NCBI RefSeq assembly: GCF_000230975.2
Contig: NC_021172.1
Span: 3,596,001 to 3,660,000, forward strand
From: Hyphomicrobium denitrificans 1NES1
GTDB lineage: Bacteria > Pseudomonadota > Alphaproteobacteria > Rhizobiales > Hyphomicrobiaceae
Direction: 5' to 3'
Length of the DNA: 64,000 nucleotides
Positions 27,914-36,792 of the stretch are shown one piece after another. The notes under the pieces are model-generated. The model was not told where the DNA came from. It saw only the letters and a program-made list of their open reading frames with translations, and did not search any database. Positions within the stretch are counted from its first letter, which is position 1; every line of letters starts with the position of its first letter. A program made the position numbers and the translations under genes.

Positions 27914-29722
27914 GTGGGCGTAACTGCTGCTGATCTTGCTCAAATTCCGATGTCGCCGGATCTCGGTGCAACGCTGTCGCGTGGCGCCGAGTTTGCGGCC
28001 GCGGCCGGTGCGTCCGATGTAACTCTTGAGCACTTGTTGGCCGCGCTCTGCGACGATTCGGACGCCATCGCAGTACTCGACGCGAGCAACGTTAATATCG
28101 CGTCGCTCAAATCGGACGTCGTGGGGCAGTTTGCTCAGCCTGCCGCCGATCCGGAACAGGCGCCGACGAGCCTCGGCGTTTCGCATGACGTGCGCCGTAT
28201 TCTCGAAGCCGCTGCTGCTGCGGCGCGCGGCAGCAGACGGCGAGATATTAACGGCGCCATCGTTCTCGCGGCCATTGTCGGCGACGGGCGCAGCTTGGCC
28301 GCGGACATATTGCAGGCGCATGGGCTGACATTCGACAGCGCAATCCGCGCCCTGCAGGCCGCGCTCGCGCCTGCGCCGCCTCGGGCTCCGGCCGCTCAGC
28401 CGCCGGTTGCCGACGATGTTCTGGCGCGAGCCCGGGAACGCGTGCAGTCGCGTTCGGCGCCGTCGTTGCGCGACCTCATGAAGGATATGCCACAACCCGC
28501 TCCGCCGCCGCCGATCGCGGCTCCGGTGGCGACAGGGGCCGCCAGTGAACCTGTAAGTCCCGAGACGCCGAGGACGGAATCGGGGTCTATGCCGCCCGCC
28601 TCCGCGCCCCCGTCTTTGGCTCAGCCTGCACCTTCGGCGCCGAATGAAAAGCCAAGTCCGGCATCAGGGGTGGAACCTCGAAGCGCAGCGCAGCCGGACA
28701 GCGCCGAAAATGCCGTGTCTCGGCGCGGACCCGATGTTTCACCCGGACATTCACCGCGCCCGCCCTTCGGCCCGTCGTTGGAACCGCCCGATCGGGCGGT
28801 TGCGCAGCCGTCGGTCCGAGGCACGCCTCCCGGGCAGCCCTATGCTCCCGCGCCGCCCGTGCGTGGGCTACATCCCGGTGCGCCGTCGCCGATTCAGGGC
28901 TTTTCTGGAGATCTTCCGCGTCCGCGACCCACGGGTGGACTGCCGCCGCCGATTCCGTTGCCGCTAGGTCCTGGGGCACCTGGGATGCGGGCGCCCTTCC
29001 CGGGTCCGACATTGCCCGCTCCCTCGCCCATCGCGCCGCCAGGGCCGCTGCAGAACGATTCGGGGCTTCGAGCCGACGAGCGCGTGGATCAACCGCCTGC
29101 CGGTGCGCCTCCGGCTGCGCAACCGCGTCCGCAACCATCGAGGGAGAAAGGCGCTGGCCGCAAGCGCGGCAGAGGCGCAAAAGCCGAAAGCGGACAGCTT
29201 GCCGAAAATATTCCGCGAGCCATGCGTGTCGGTAAAACGGAGCGCGTAGAAGTCCGCATCGCGAAAGCTTCGATCAAGTCTCTGGCGGAGAATCTCGATG
29301 GGGGCGGCGCCGTCTGGCAGCACCAGATTACCGTGACAAAGGCGATGGCGGTGCGCGTTCGCGCTCCGGACGGCGGCTTTTTCATCGAGACGGCATCGCC
29401 TGAAACGCAATGGATCGAAAGCAACCTCGGCTATGGGAGCGACGATTTTGCGAGCTGGCGATTTCTGATCACGCCGCAGTCGCGCGGCTGGTCGCAATTG
29501 CAGATTGTCGTATCGGCCCGGACGATCGGCGCGGACGGCGTGGCGGCAGAGACGGCGCTTCCCGATCAAGTCATCGAGGTCAAAGTTCGCCGGAACCTCA
29601 AACGTACGTTTGCGCGCCTCTTTAGCTGGACGGTCGCGGCAATCATTGGTGGCGTGCTTTCGACGTTCAGTGAGTCGGGCCTGACGACTGCGAAGACCTT
29701 GCTGGAAAGGCTCATCCACTAG
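27914..29722 (+). CDS. Clp-N domain protein with Pro-rich linker, C-terminal beta-type domain and TM helix
   Basis: 602 residues in four parts. First, a Clp repeat N-terminal domain (about 12-150), with LSRGAEFAAAAGASDVTLEHLLAALCDD and a second repeat LGVSHDVRRILEAAAAAARGSRRRDINGAIVLAAIV, but no AAA+ domain. Second, a very long Pro/Ala/Gly-rich linker (~150-430). Third, a compact, probably beta-rich domain (~435-560) with VGKTERVEVRIAKASIKSL, ETASPETQWIES and WRFLITPQSRGWSQLQIVVSARTIG. Last, a single TM helix (~572-588, WTVAAIIGGVLSTF) with a short tail. Start GTG 27914. It interrupts the engB-argB order on the opposite strand. Function unknown; the shape suggests a membrane-anchored adaptor or sensor. 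Confidence 0.85.
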   Translation: MGVTAADLAQIPMSPDLGATLSRGAEFAAAAGASDVTLEHLLAALCDDSDAIAVLDASNVNIASLKSDVVGQFAQPAADPEQAPTSLGVSHDVRRILEAAAAAARGSRRRDINGAIVLAAIVGDGRSLAADILQAHGLTFDSAIRALQAALAPAPPRAPAAQPPVADDVLARARERVQSRSAPSLRDLMKDMPQPAPPPPIAAPVATGAASEPVSPETPRTESGSMPPASAPPSLAQPAPSAPNEKPSPASGVEPRSAAQPDSAENAVSRRGPDVSPGHSPRPPFGPSLEPPDRAVAQPSVRGTPPGQPYAPAPPVRGLHPGAPSPIQGFSGDLPRPRPTGGLPPPIPLPLGPGAPGMRAPFPGPTLPAPSPIAPPGPLQNDSGLRADERVDQPPAGAPPAAQPRPQPSREKGAGRKRGRGAKAESGQLAENIPRAMRVGKTERVEVRIAKASIKSLAENLDGGGAVWQHQITVTKAMAVRVRAPDGGFFIETASPETQWIESNLGYGSDDFASWRFLITPQSRGWSQLQIVVSARTIGADGVAAETALPDQVIEVKVRRNLKRTFARLFSWTVAAIIGGVLSTFSESGLTTAKTLLERLIH

Positions 29723-29750
29723 GCTCGGCAAGAGCTGCGGATTGCCGCGG

Positions 29751-30446
29751 TCAAGCGCCGTGCGCGTCGAGCAGTTTTGCCACGACGGCGCGCAAGTCCT
29801 CAAATCCCATTGCGGTTTCCGCAGACGTCGCGATGACGTGCGGATAGGCGGCCGGATGCTTGGAGAGCGATTGGATGGTGTGCGCCATGACGCGGTCGAG
29901 ATCTGTGCGGCTGATCTTGTCGGCTTTCGTCAGGATGACTTGATAGGAAACGGCTGCGCTATCGAGCAATCCCATGATCTCATCATCGACCGGTTTCAAA
30001 CCGTGGCGCGCATCGACGAGCACGAAGACGCGCAGCAGCGTTCGCCGTCCAGAGAGATAGCCGCGCAGGGTCCGATTCCAGGCAGCAACTTTATCTTTCG
30101 GGGCCTCGGCAAAGCCATAGCCGGGCATGTCGACGAGGTAGAGGTCGGCCGCCGGATCGGTGAAGAAATTCAGCTCCTGCGTGCGCCCCGGTGTGTTCGA
30201 GGCTCGTGCGAGCGCACGCTGTCCGACGAGGGTGTTGATCAGGCTCGACTTACCGACGTTCGACCGGCCCGCGAATGCAATTTCAGGCCGGTCGTCGGGC
30301 GGTAGATGGTCGAGGTCGGGCGAACCGCGCGAAAACGTCCAGGCGCACGCGAACAGCAGGCGCCCGGTTTCGATATCTTCCGCCGAGTGCGCCTCAGACT
30401 CTGCCATGGTGCCTATCCGACCGCCGCTCCGGTCCGGCCCGCTCAT
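29751..30446 (-). CDS. engB: Ribosome biogenesis GTPase EngB (YihA/YsxC)
   Basis: GTPase needed for large-subunit assembly. G motifs: G1 AFAGRSNVGKSSLIN, G2 TPGRTQELNFF, G3 VDMPGYGFAEAPKD, G4 LTKADKIS, G5 TSAETAMG. ATG 30446 gives 231 residues and leaves 10 bp after yidC; ATG 30407 (MAESEAHSAED) would give 218 residues, closer to the usual length, so the start is uncertain. It follows yidC in the conserved rpmH operon. Confidence 0.94.
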   Translation of the reverse strand: MSGPDRSGGRIGTMAESEAHSAEDIETGRLLFACAWTFSRGSPDLDHLPPDDRPEIAFAGRSNVGKSSLINTLVGQRALARASNTPGRTQELNFFTDPAADLYLVDMPGYGFAEAPKDKVAAWNRTLRGYLSGRRTLLRVFVLVDARHGLKPVDDEIMGLLDSAAVSYQVILTKADKISRTDLDRVMAHTIQSLSKHPAAYPHVIATSAETAMGFEDLRAVVAKLLDAHGA

Positions 30447-30456
30447 GCGGGCGCCA

Positions 30457-32334
30457 CTATTTTCCGGGCCCGCTACCGGCTCCGAAGAGCCTTAGGATCG
30501 GAGCGAACGTGCGTTTTAAATTTTCAAACAGGTGAATTTCCGCGCCGTTCTTCTTGTTGATGCGGAGCTGCTGCAGGATCGAGAGCGTGTTGCTCCATGC
30601 CCAGTAGATGACGAGGCCTGCCGGGAAGCTCGCCAGCATGAACGTGAACACGACCGGCATCCACTGGAAGACCTGCTGCTGGATCGGGTCAGGCTGCGGC
30701 GGGTTGAGCTGCATTTGCATCCACATCGTGATGCCCATGATCAGCGGCCAGATGCCGATATGCAGGAACGACGGACCGTCGAACGGCAGAAGCCCGAACA
30801 GGTTGAAGAGCGACGTCGGATCAGGGGCCGACAGGTCGTGAATCCAACCGAAGAACGGCGCGTGCCGCATGTCGATCGTGACGAACAGGACCTTGTAGAG
30901 TGCGAAAAAGACGGGGATCTGCAGCAATACGGGCCAGCATCCGGCAAGCGGATTTATCTTCTGCGTGCGATAGAGTTCGAAGATTTCCTTTTGCTGACGC
31001 TGCGTGTCGTCCTTGTATTGCTCCTTGATGCGTTGCATCTCGGGCTGCAGCTTCTTCATGCGCGCCATGCTCTCGTACTGCTTGTTGGCGAGCGGATAGA
31101 AGGCCGCCTTCACGAGCACCGTCAGTATGAGAATGGTGATGCCGAAGTTATGGACGATGCCGTTGATGAACTCCATCAGACGGAAAAGCGGGCGGGTGAT
31201 GAAGTAGAACCATCCCCAGTCGATCATCCGGTCGAAGCGCAGAATACCGAGCGCGTTTTCATAGCCGTCGATCAACGACGCCTGCTTGGCGCCGGCAAAA
31301 AGATGCCCTTCGACGCCCTTGCGCATGCCGGCGGGTACGGTCAGCGCGCCGCGCAGATAATCCGTCTGGAATGCATCCTTTCCGGCTGGATCACGCGCTT
31401 TCAGCGCCGAGTACATGGCTCGGTAGGGTTCGTGCTGATCGGGAACGAGGGCGGTTGCCCAGTACTTGTCGGTGATGCCGAGCCAGCCGCCAGTGACGTT
31501 GTCGAAGGTCGTCGGAACACCACTTTTCAGGGCATCCGCGAATTTGAATTCCTGCAGGCCGTGCTCACCGGATACGCCGACGAGCCCTTCATGCAGAACA
31601 GAGAATACCTGAGACGGCGGATGGCCGCTGCGATGGACGCGTGCGTAGGGCAGCAGCGTCACCTCCGACTGCGTTTTGTTTTCGATCTCGTCGATAATCT
31701 TGAACATGTAGTCGTTATCGACCGAGATCGTGCGGTGGAAGACGAGGCCCCCGCCGTTGTCCCATGACAATACTACCGGCGTTTCCGGCGTCAGCTTCGT
31801 GCCGCTTTCAAGCGTCCAAAGCGTGTCGCGGCCGGGAACCTTGATCTGGCTTCCGCTTTGCGGGACCCAGCCGTATTCCGCGAAGTAGGGTTCGGGCGAT
31901 CCGGCGGGCGAGAGCAGTACTACCTTGGGACTGCTGGGATCGACCGTCTCGTGGTACTTCGTCAGCACCAGATCGTCGATGCGGCCGCCCTTCAGATCGA
32001 TGGAGCCATCGAGGGAGGGCGTTACGATCTGGATGCGTGGCGATGCTTTCAGCGCGTCTTCGCGCGAGACCGGTGCAGCAGCCTGCGGCTGAGCGCCGAC
32101 CGGCGTTTCGCTGGAAGGCGGCGCGATCGGCGTGTTTCCAACGTTGGGCGGGTTTTCCGGCGCAGCTCCCTTGTTCTGCGCCTCGATCTTTTTATTGAAC
32201 TCCTGGCGCGCCTGCTCCTGCTGGAGTTCCGGACGCGCGAAGAAGTACTGCCAGCCCATGAGGACGAGAATGGACAGCGCAACCGCGAAAATCAGGTTGT
32301 TTTGGTCTTTTGGATCTCTCGGGGAAGTCATCAA
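30457..32334 (-). CDS. yidC: Membrane protein insertase YidC
   Basis: Inserts and folds inner-membrane proteins with or without Sec. 625 residues: N-terminal TM (LIFAVALSILVLMGWQYFF), a Pro/Gln/Ala-rich stretch, the large periplasmic beta domain (~110-370) and the conserved C-terminal five-TM core from FMEFINGIVHNFGITILILTVLVKAAFYPL, with the positively charged groove region KMARMKKLQPEM-type block (RMKKLQPEMQRIKEQYKDD) and NPLAGCWPVLLQIPVFFALYKVL. It ends near GAGSGPGK. Part of the rpmH-rnpA-yidC-engB operon. Confidence 0.97.
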   Translation of the reverse strand: MMTSPRDPKDQNNLIFAVALSILVLMGWQYFFARPELQQEQARQEFNKKIEAQNKGAAPENPPNVGNTPIAPPSSETPVGAQPQAAAPVSREDALKASPRIQIVTPSLDGSIDLKGGRIDDLVLTKYHETVDPSSPKVVLLSPAGSPEPYFAEYGWVPQSGSQIKVPGRDTLWTLESGTKLTPETPVVLSWDNGGGLVFHRTISVDNDYMFKIIDEIENKTQSEVTLLPYARVHRSGHPPSQVFSVLHEGLVGVSGEHGLQEFKFADALKSGVPTTFDNVTGGWLGITDKYWATALVPDQHEPYRAMYSALKARDPAGKDAFQTDYLRGALTVPAGMRKGVEGHLFAGAKQASLIDGYENALGILRFDRMIDWGWFYFITRPLFRLMEFINGIVHNFGITILILTVLVKAAFYPLANKQYESMARMKKLQPEMQRIKEQYKDDTQRQQKEIFELYRTQKINPLAGCWPVLLQIPVFFALYKVLFVTIDMRHAPFFGWIHDLSAPDPTSLFNLFGLLPFDGPSFLHIGIWPLIMGITMWMQMQLNPPQPDPIQQQVFQWMPVVFTFMLASFPAGLVIYWAWSNTLSILQQLRINKKNGAEIHLFENLKRTFAPILRLFGAGSGPGK

Positions 32335-32422
32335 GTCCTCGGGTCAGCGCCGGCGTTGGCGAGGCTGTCACAGCCCATGAAGCAATGTTGCGAACTGCTC
32401 ATAAACGGAAGGGGGCACCCCG

Positions 32423-32836
32423 TCACGTCGAACCTTTCCTAACGCCCGTTTTCCCCGATTTGGGGCGGGCGTCGTTTGCACGGCCTCGCTTAGCATTGTC
32501 GTGTAGCGCTGCGAAAGCGCGTGCGACGTCTTCGAGCAGCGTGGCGAAGGGTCGGTCGAGCGCAGCATGGCGGGCGACGATGACGTAATCGCAGGAGGGG
32601 CGCGCGTGTTGTGAGGCCGCCGCGGCAAACGCCGCCTTCAGCCTTCGGCGAATCCTATTGCGGGTGACGGCGTTGCCGATCTTTTTCGTAATGGTGAAGC
32701 CAAAGCGCGCTGTCCCGCCGTTTTCCGAGGCTTGGCGTTCCCGCGCCTCGATCAGGAACGCTGGCGTCGAGGAACGACGGCCGCCGCGGACGGCCAGGAA
32801 TTCCGGGCGCGATTTGAGGGTTTGCAGTATCGGAAT
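32423..32836 (-). CDS. rnpA: Ribonuclease P protein component, probable ATT start
   Basis: Protein subunit of RNase P that helps the RNA cut pre-tRNA leaders. The frame reads LKSRPEFLAVRGGRR at the N terminus, then ARFGFTITKKIGNAVTRNRIRRRLKAAF, the RNR basic signature of RnpA, and SCDYVIVARHAALDRPFATLLEDVARAF. The frame has no ATG, GTG or TTG between its upstream stop (TAG near 32872) and the conserved core. ATT 32836 gives a 137-residue protein of normal length and lies 5 nt after a perfect GGAGG (32842-32846). An out-of-frame ATG at 32860 would need a frameshift. Between rpmH and yidC as expected. Confidence 0.9.
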   Translation of the reverse strand: MPILQTLKSRPEFLAVRGGRRSSTPAFLIEARERQASENGGTARFGFTITKKIGNAVTRNRIRRRLKAAFAAAASQHARPSCDYVIVARHAALDRPFATLLEDVARAFAALHDNAKRGRANDARPKSGKTGVRKGST

Positions 32837-32841
32837 CCGAG

Positions 32842-32846
32842 CCTCC
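32842..32846 (-). promoter_or_regulatory. Shine-Dalgarno GGAGG deciding the rnpA start
   Basis: GGAGG on the minus strand lies 5 nt before the ATT at 32836, ideal spacing for initiation there. No ATG, GTG or TTG in the rnpA frame is available, so this site is the main evidence for the rare start. Confidence 0.7.
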
Positions 32847-33074
32847 AGAGCTGACGGGCATCCTAAGCTCGTCTAGAAACCGCGACAAAATGCGCGTGTC
32901 GCGCTGCTCATATCATGATGGTTGGGAGCCGCTGCAAGGTTCAGGCAGAACGAAAGCCTGCTGTGCCATCTACGTGCTGCCGCCATGGATTACGCATGCA
33001 TGCAAGCAGACGTGCTGGCAATCGTTGCCAACACGGAAAAATGCTCAGGTTGTAGGTAGACTGGCTCGCTGTCT

Positions 33075-33209
33075 CTAGGCCGACAGACGCTTGCGGCCCT
33101 TTGCACGGCGACGCGCGAGGACCTTCTGTCCGCCAGCAGTCAGCATGCGCTTGCGGAAGCCGTGGCGGCGCTTGCGAACAATACGGCTCGGTTGATACGT
33201 GCGCTTCAC
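33075..33209 (-). CDS. rpmH: 50S ribosomal protein L34
   Basis: 44-residue highly basic protein: [18 protein letters not shown], then [26 protein letters not shown], the full L34 sequence pattern. Start GTG 33209 after a GGAG site (CGGAGACTTCC). First gene of the rpmH-rnpA-yidC-engB block. The spacer to rnpA (238 bp) is longer than usual in this cluster. Confidence 0.97.
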   Translation of the reverse strand: MKRTYQPSRIVRKRRHGFRKRMLTAGGQKVLARRRAKGRKRLSA

Positions 33210-33347
33210 GGAAGTCTCCGTCCAAATGAGGTTCGCTTCCATCGCGCAGCGCGCGAAGCGAATAATGTTGTCTTTTCCGATGCTTAGAAAGGCCGCAACG
33301 CCAAGCGAAAAGCCACGGCGGGACGCGATTTCTCCGGAATTCGGGGT

Positions 33348-33376
33348 CTTATAATTTGGGCCCGGGGCCAAGTCAA
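33348..33376 (-). promoter_or_regulatory. Canonical promoter for rpmH
   Basis: On the minus strand TTGACT (33376-33371), exactly 17 bp, then TATAAG (33353-33348), about 140 bp upstream of the rpmH start. Both boxes are near consensus and the spacing is optimal, fitting a strongly expressed ribosomal operon. Confidence 0.75.
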
Positions 33377-33540
33377 CGCGCGGAAACGGCTGCTGCGGCC
33401 GATCTTGAAGAACGTGCAACGGGTTCACGCACAGCTTCACACCGTCCCTCTCTCGATTGTTGCGACGATCGGCTTTAGCCTCAACCCATACGAGCGCGTC
33501 GTGTTGCGCCACTTTCACTTACAACTTTTGGAAAACGTTC

Positions 33541-34995
33541 ATGCCGAAGGACATTCCCAATGCCGCCTCCGAAAGCCAGAACATCGAAACGGATTTCTGC
33601 GTTATCGGCGCGGGATCGGGTGGTCTTGCTTTTGCGGCAGCGGCGGTGGCCTTCGGCCAACGTGTCGTCCTGATCGAAAAGCATAAAATGGGTGGCGACA
33701 CCCTCAATTATGGAAGCGTACCGTCGAAAGCTCTCCTGGCTACGGCGAGGCGGGCCAACACCATGCGCACCGCATCGCCGTACGGCATTCGCGATGTCGA
33801 GCCTCTGATCGACTTCGCCGGTGTGCGCGAGCACATCAAAAGTACGATCGCGCGCGCTGCGCCGAATGCGTCGCCTGAGCGTTTCGCCGGGCTCGGCGTT
33901 CGTGTCATCGCCGCCGCGGCCAAGTTCGTCGACAAGTCGACCGTTACTGCGGGTGACTTTCGCATCACCGCGCGGAGGTTCGTCATTGCCACCGGTTCCT
34001 CGCCCGTCATTCTGCCGATACCGGGGCTTCAGGATGTCCCCTATTTCACCAACGAAACGATCTTCGAGAACGCCAAGCCGTTAGCGCATTTGATCGTGAT
34101 AGGTTCCCACGCGACCGGACTTGAACTCGCGCAGGCGTATCGCCGTCTCGGGTCTCAGGTGACGGTTCTCGAAGCCGGACGGGCGCTTGGTGACGAAGAC
34201 CCCGAGCTTGCCGCTGTTCTGCTGACAAAACTCTACGACGAGGGCGTTGCAATTCGCGAGGGTGTGCGTGTCACGCGCGTCGCAGGTGAGCAGGGGCGTA
34301 TCGCCGTCGAGATCGAGACGCCCGATGGACCAGAGAGAATAGAGGGGAGCGATCTGCTTATCGTCGCCGGACGGAAATCCAACGTCGCCGATCTGGGTCT
34401 TGAAGCCGCGGGCATCAAGTCGACGAGCGATGGGATCAAAGTAAATGCCGGGCTCAGGACACGTAATCGGCGTGTCTATGCCATCGGAGACGTCATCGGC
34501 GGTCCGTTGTCGTCACACGCCGCCGCCGAGCATGCCGAGGTCGTTCTTTGGCGCACTCTGTTTCGCCTTCGTGCCAAGGCTGCAGGCCGTGCTTTGCCGC
34601 GCGTGGTCTTCACCGAACCGGAGCTTGCCCACGTCGGCCTTTCGGAAACCGAGGCGCGGGCCAAGTATGGTAAAATCCGCGTGCTGCGCTGGCCGTACCA
34701 TGAGAACGACCGGGCGCAGGCTGAACGTGAAACGGACGGACACATCAAGGTCGTAACGTCGAAACGCGGCGAAATCCTTGGGGCCGGGATCGTCGGCGCG
34801 CAGGCGGGCGAACTCATTCAGATGTGGGCACTTGCCATTTCGCAGGGATTGAAGATCAAAGCGATGACCGAATGGGTTTCGCCCTATCCAACCTTGTCGG
34901 AAATTAACAAACGCGCCGCGTTTCGTTACTTTGCAACATCTCCCAGCAATCCTTATGTGCGCAAAGTCATCGCATTGCTGGCGAAGCTCGGCTAA
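33541..34995 (+). CDS. Dihydrolipoamide-dehydrogenase-like flavoprotein lacking redox cysteines
   Basis: 484-residue pyridine-nucleotide:disulfide oxidoreductase fold: FAD motif CVIGAGSGGLA (20-30), NAD-binding VIGSHATGLELAQ, second FAD motif VYAIGDVIGG and the dimerisation domain from VFTEPELAHVGLS. The redox motif GGxCLNxGCxPSKA reads GGDTLNYGSVPSKA (51-64), so both cysteines are replaced (T54, S59). The C-terminal HxHPTLSE reads SPYPTLSE, with Y449 where the catalytic His belongs. It therefore cannot be a normal lipoamide, glutathione or mercuric reductase. Mycobacterial LpdA (Rv3303c), which lacks part of this apparatus and reduces quinones, is the nearest known case. It lies 12 bp before a histidine kinase gene. 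Confidence 0.88.
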   Translation: MPKDIPNAASESQNIETDFCVIGAGSGGLAFAAAAVAFGQRVVLIEKHKMGGDTLNYGSVPSKALLATARRANTMRTASPYGIRDVEPLIDFAGVREHIKSTIARAAPNASPERFAGLGVRVIAAAAKFVDKSTVTAGDFRITARRFVIATGSSPVILPIPGLQDVPYFTNETIFENAKPLAHLIVIGSHATGLELAQAYRRLGSQVTVLEAGRALGDEDPELAAVLLTKLYDEGVAIREGVRVTRVAGEQGRIAVEIETPDGPERIEGSDLLIVAGRKSNVADLGLEAAGIKSTSDGIKVNAGLRTRNRRVYAIGDVIGGPLSSHAAAEHAEVVLWRTLFRLRAKAAGRALPRVVFTEPELAHVGLSETEARAKYGKIRVLRWPYHENDRAQAERETDGHIKVVTSKRGEILGAGIVGAQAGELIQMWALAISQGLKIKAMTEWVSPYPTLSEINKRAAFRYFATSPSNPYVRKVIALLAKLG

Positions 34996-35007
34996 TCATC
35001 TCGGGCA

Positions 35008-36543
35008 ATGGAAGTTCTCAAATCGGTGCAGCGCGCGATTTTCAACGGCAACGGACAGCACGGAGACGACGAGGCGCCGAAGACCTCGGCCTCTGCAGGC
35101 CCTTGGCGCGCCTTGAAGCGTTTTTGGGAAAGCCGCGGCCTGCCGTCGAAGCTGATCGCGCTGACGGCGGTTTTTGTGCTTGCCGCCGAGGCGCTCATCT
35201 TTCTGCCGTCGGTTGCAAACTATCGTGTGACGTGGCTTCAGGAGCGCCTGACAGCGGCGCAGCTTGCGGCGCTTGCCTCCGATGCGTTTCCCGGCGGCCA
35301 AGTGCCTTCTGCGTTGCGCGCCGATCTTCTACAGACAGCGGAAGTGCGTGCGATCGCGTCTCGCCGGCAGGGCGAGCGGCGTCTCGTGCTCGCTCCCCAA
35401 GGCGATCTGACGATCGACTATGTTTACTATCTGCAGCCGGAGCCCGATTCATTCTGGGAAGGGCTCGGGCTTAAATTCGAGCAGATGAAAGATGCGATCA
35501 CAACCATGTTCGGCAACGGCGGCCGGACCATTCGTGTCGTCGGGCACGCCGGACCAGACAACGCGGATCTGATCGAGATCGTCATTCCGGAAGCGCCGCT
35601 CCGCGCCGCGATGATGCGCTACGGACTCAACATTCTTTGGTTGTCGATCATTTTGTCGGTGCTGACGGCGGCGGTCGTCTATTTCGCGCTCAGCCGGCTG
35701 TTCGTGAAGCCGTTGACACGACTGACGAGAAGCATGCTGCACTTCTCCGAAAACCCTGAGGATGCGAGCCGCATCATGCCGGAGACGGGGCGCATGGACG
35801 AGATCGGCGTTGCTGAGCGCGAGCTTGCGAGCATGCAGCGGCAGCTTTCGGGCCTGCTGGCGCAGAAAAACAGATTGGCTCAGTTGGGGCTCGCGGTTTC
35901 CAAGATCAATCACGATCTGCGCAACATGCTCGCGAATGCGCAACTCATTTCAGACCGCCTTGTCGATATTCCCGATCCGACCGTGCAGCGTTTCGTGCCG
36001 AAGCTTATCGCATCGCTCGACCGCGCTATTCATTTCTGCAATTCGTCGCTGCAGTTCGGAGGTGTCTCCGAGGCGGCGCCACGCCGCGAGCTGATACCGT
36101 TGAAACCGCTCGTTGAAGAAGTGGCAGACAGTCAGGGTCTGCCGCGTGAAGGCGCTGTCGCCTTTGTCGACTTGGTCGATGCCTCACTTCTTATCGACGC
36201 GGATCATGAGCACCTGTTTCGTGTACTGAGCAATCTTGTGCGCAATGCGATGCAGGCGATCGAGAGCGCCGAGGGCAAGACCGATGGTGAGATTCGCGTC
36301 GTCGCGCGGCGTGAGGGCCGCAAGGTCCTCGTCGATGTGACCGACAATGGCGCCGGAGTTCCGCAGAAAGCACGCGAAAATCTGTTCAAGGCTTTTCAGG
36401 GTTCGACGAAGAAGGGCGGCACAGGCCTTGGGCTGGTGATCGCGGCCGAACTCGTGCAGGCCCACGGCGGCATGCTGACGCTCGTCGATAGCGCCAAAGG
36501 GGCGCATTTCCGCATCGAGCTGCCCGACCGGTCCGTCGATTGA
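35008..36543 (+). CDS. Membrane sensor histidine kinase
   Basis: 511 residues: N-terminal cytoplasmic stretch, TM1 (LIALTAVFVLAAEALIFL), periplasmic sensor region (~70-215), TM2 (ILWLSIILSVLTAAVVYFAL), HAMP-like segment (SRLFVKPLTRLTRSMLHF), coiled coil, H-box LGLAVSKINHDLRNMLANAQ and HATPase with N-box NLVRNAMQAI, G1 DVTDNGAGVP and G2 GGTGLGLVIAAELVQAHGG. No response regulator gene is adjacent. ATG 35008 lies 12 bp after the flavoprotein stop, so the pair is probably co-transcribed and the flavoprotein may relate to the kinase signal; that is inference. Confidence 0.92.
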   Translation: MEVLKSVQRAIFNGNGQHGDDEAPKTSASAGPWRALKRFWESRGLPSKLIALTAVFVLAAEALIFLPSVANYRVTWLQERLTAAQLAALASDAFPGGQVPSALRADLLQTAEVRAIASRRQGERRLVLAPQGDLTIDYVYYLQPEPDSFWEGLGLKFEQMKDAITTMFGNGGRTIRVVGHAGPDNADLIEIVIPEAPLRAAMMRYGLNILWLSIILSVLTAAVVYFALSRLFVKPLTRLTRSMLHFSENPEDASRIMPETGRMDEIGVAERELASMQRQLSGLLAQKNRLAQLGLAVSKINHDLRNMLANAQLISDRLVDIPDPTVQRFVPKLIASLDRAIHFCNSSLQFGGVSEAAPRRELIPLKPLVEEVADSQGLPREGAVAFVDLVDASLLIDADHEHLFRVLSNLVRNAMQAIESAEGKTDGEIRVVARREGRKVLVDVTDNGAGVPQKARENLFKAFQGSTKKGGTGLGLVIAAELVQAHGGMLTLVDSAKGAHFRIELPDRSVD

Positions 36544-36712
36544 CGAGTTTGAGCTTTAACGAGTCACGACGGGCACCTGGGGCGGGCGGATTTGACCGAT
36601 GGCCGAAGGTTGCGAGAGGTCTTGCGCTCCCGGGCATGACCCACTAGAGAGGGGGGCTTCTCCGCCCCGGTGTTCGCCGGGACCGGGCCGCACGGCCCCG
36701 ATGTAGCGGAAT

Positions 36713-36789
36713 GCGCCCGTAGCTCAGCTGGATAGAGCACCAGACTACGAATCTGGGGGTCAGGAGTTCGAATCTCTTCGGGCGCGCCA
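36713..36789 (+). tRNA. tRNA-Arg (anticodon ACG)
   Basis: 77-nt cloverleaf with encoded CCA. Acceptor stem GCGCCCG (36713-36719) pairs with CGGGCGC (36779-36785), discriminator G, CCA 36787-36789. D arm AGCTC AGCTGGATA GAGC, anticodon arm CCAGA CTACGAA TCTGG with ACG, T arm CAGGA GTTCGAA TCTCT-type. Its 3' end abuts a decayed serine recombinase gene, a common integration context. Confidence 0.97.
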
Positions 36790-36792
36790 TTC

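Noticed and set aside
30532..31767. 411-codon + strand frame
   Set aside because: Antisense to yidC, whose motifs are certain.
32655..32888. 77-codon frame starting at ATG 32860 or earlier as a gene
   Set aside because: It overlaps rnpA in a different frame; the rnpA frame carries the conserved sequence. The ATG matters only if a frameshift exists.
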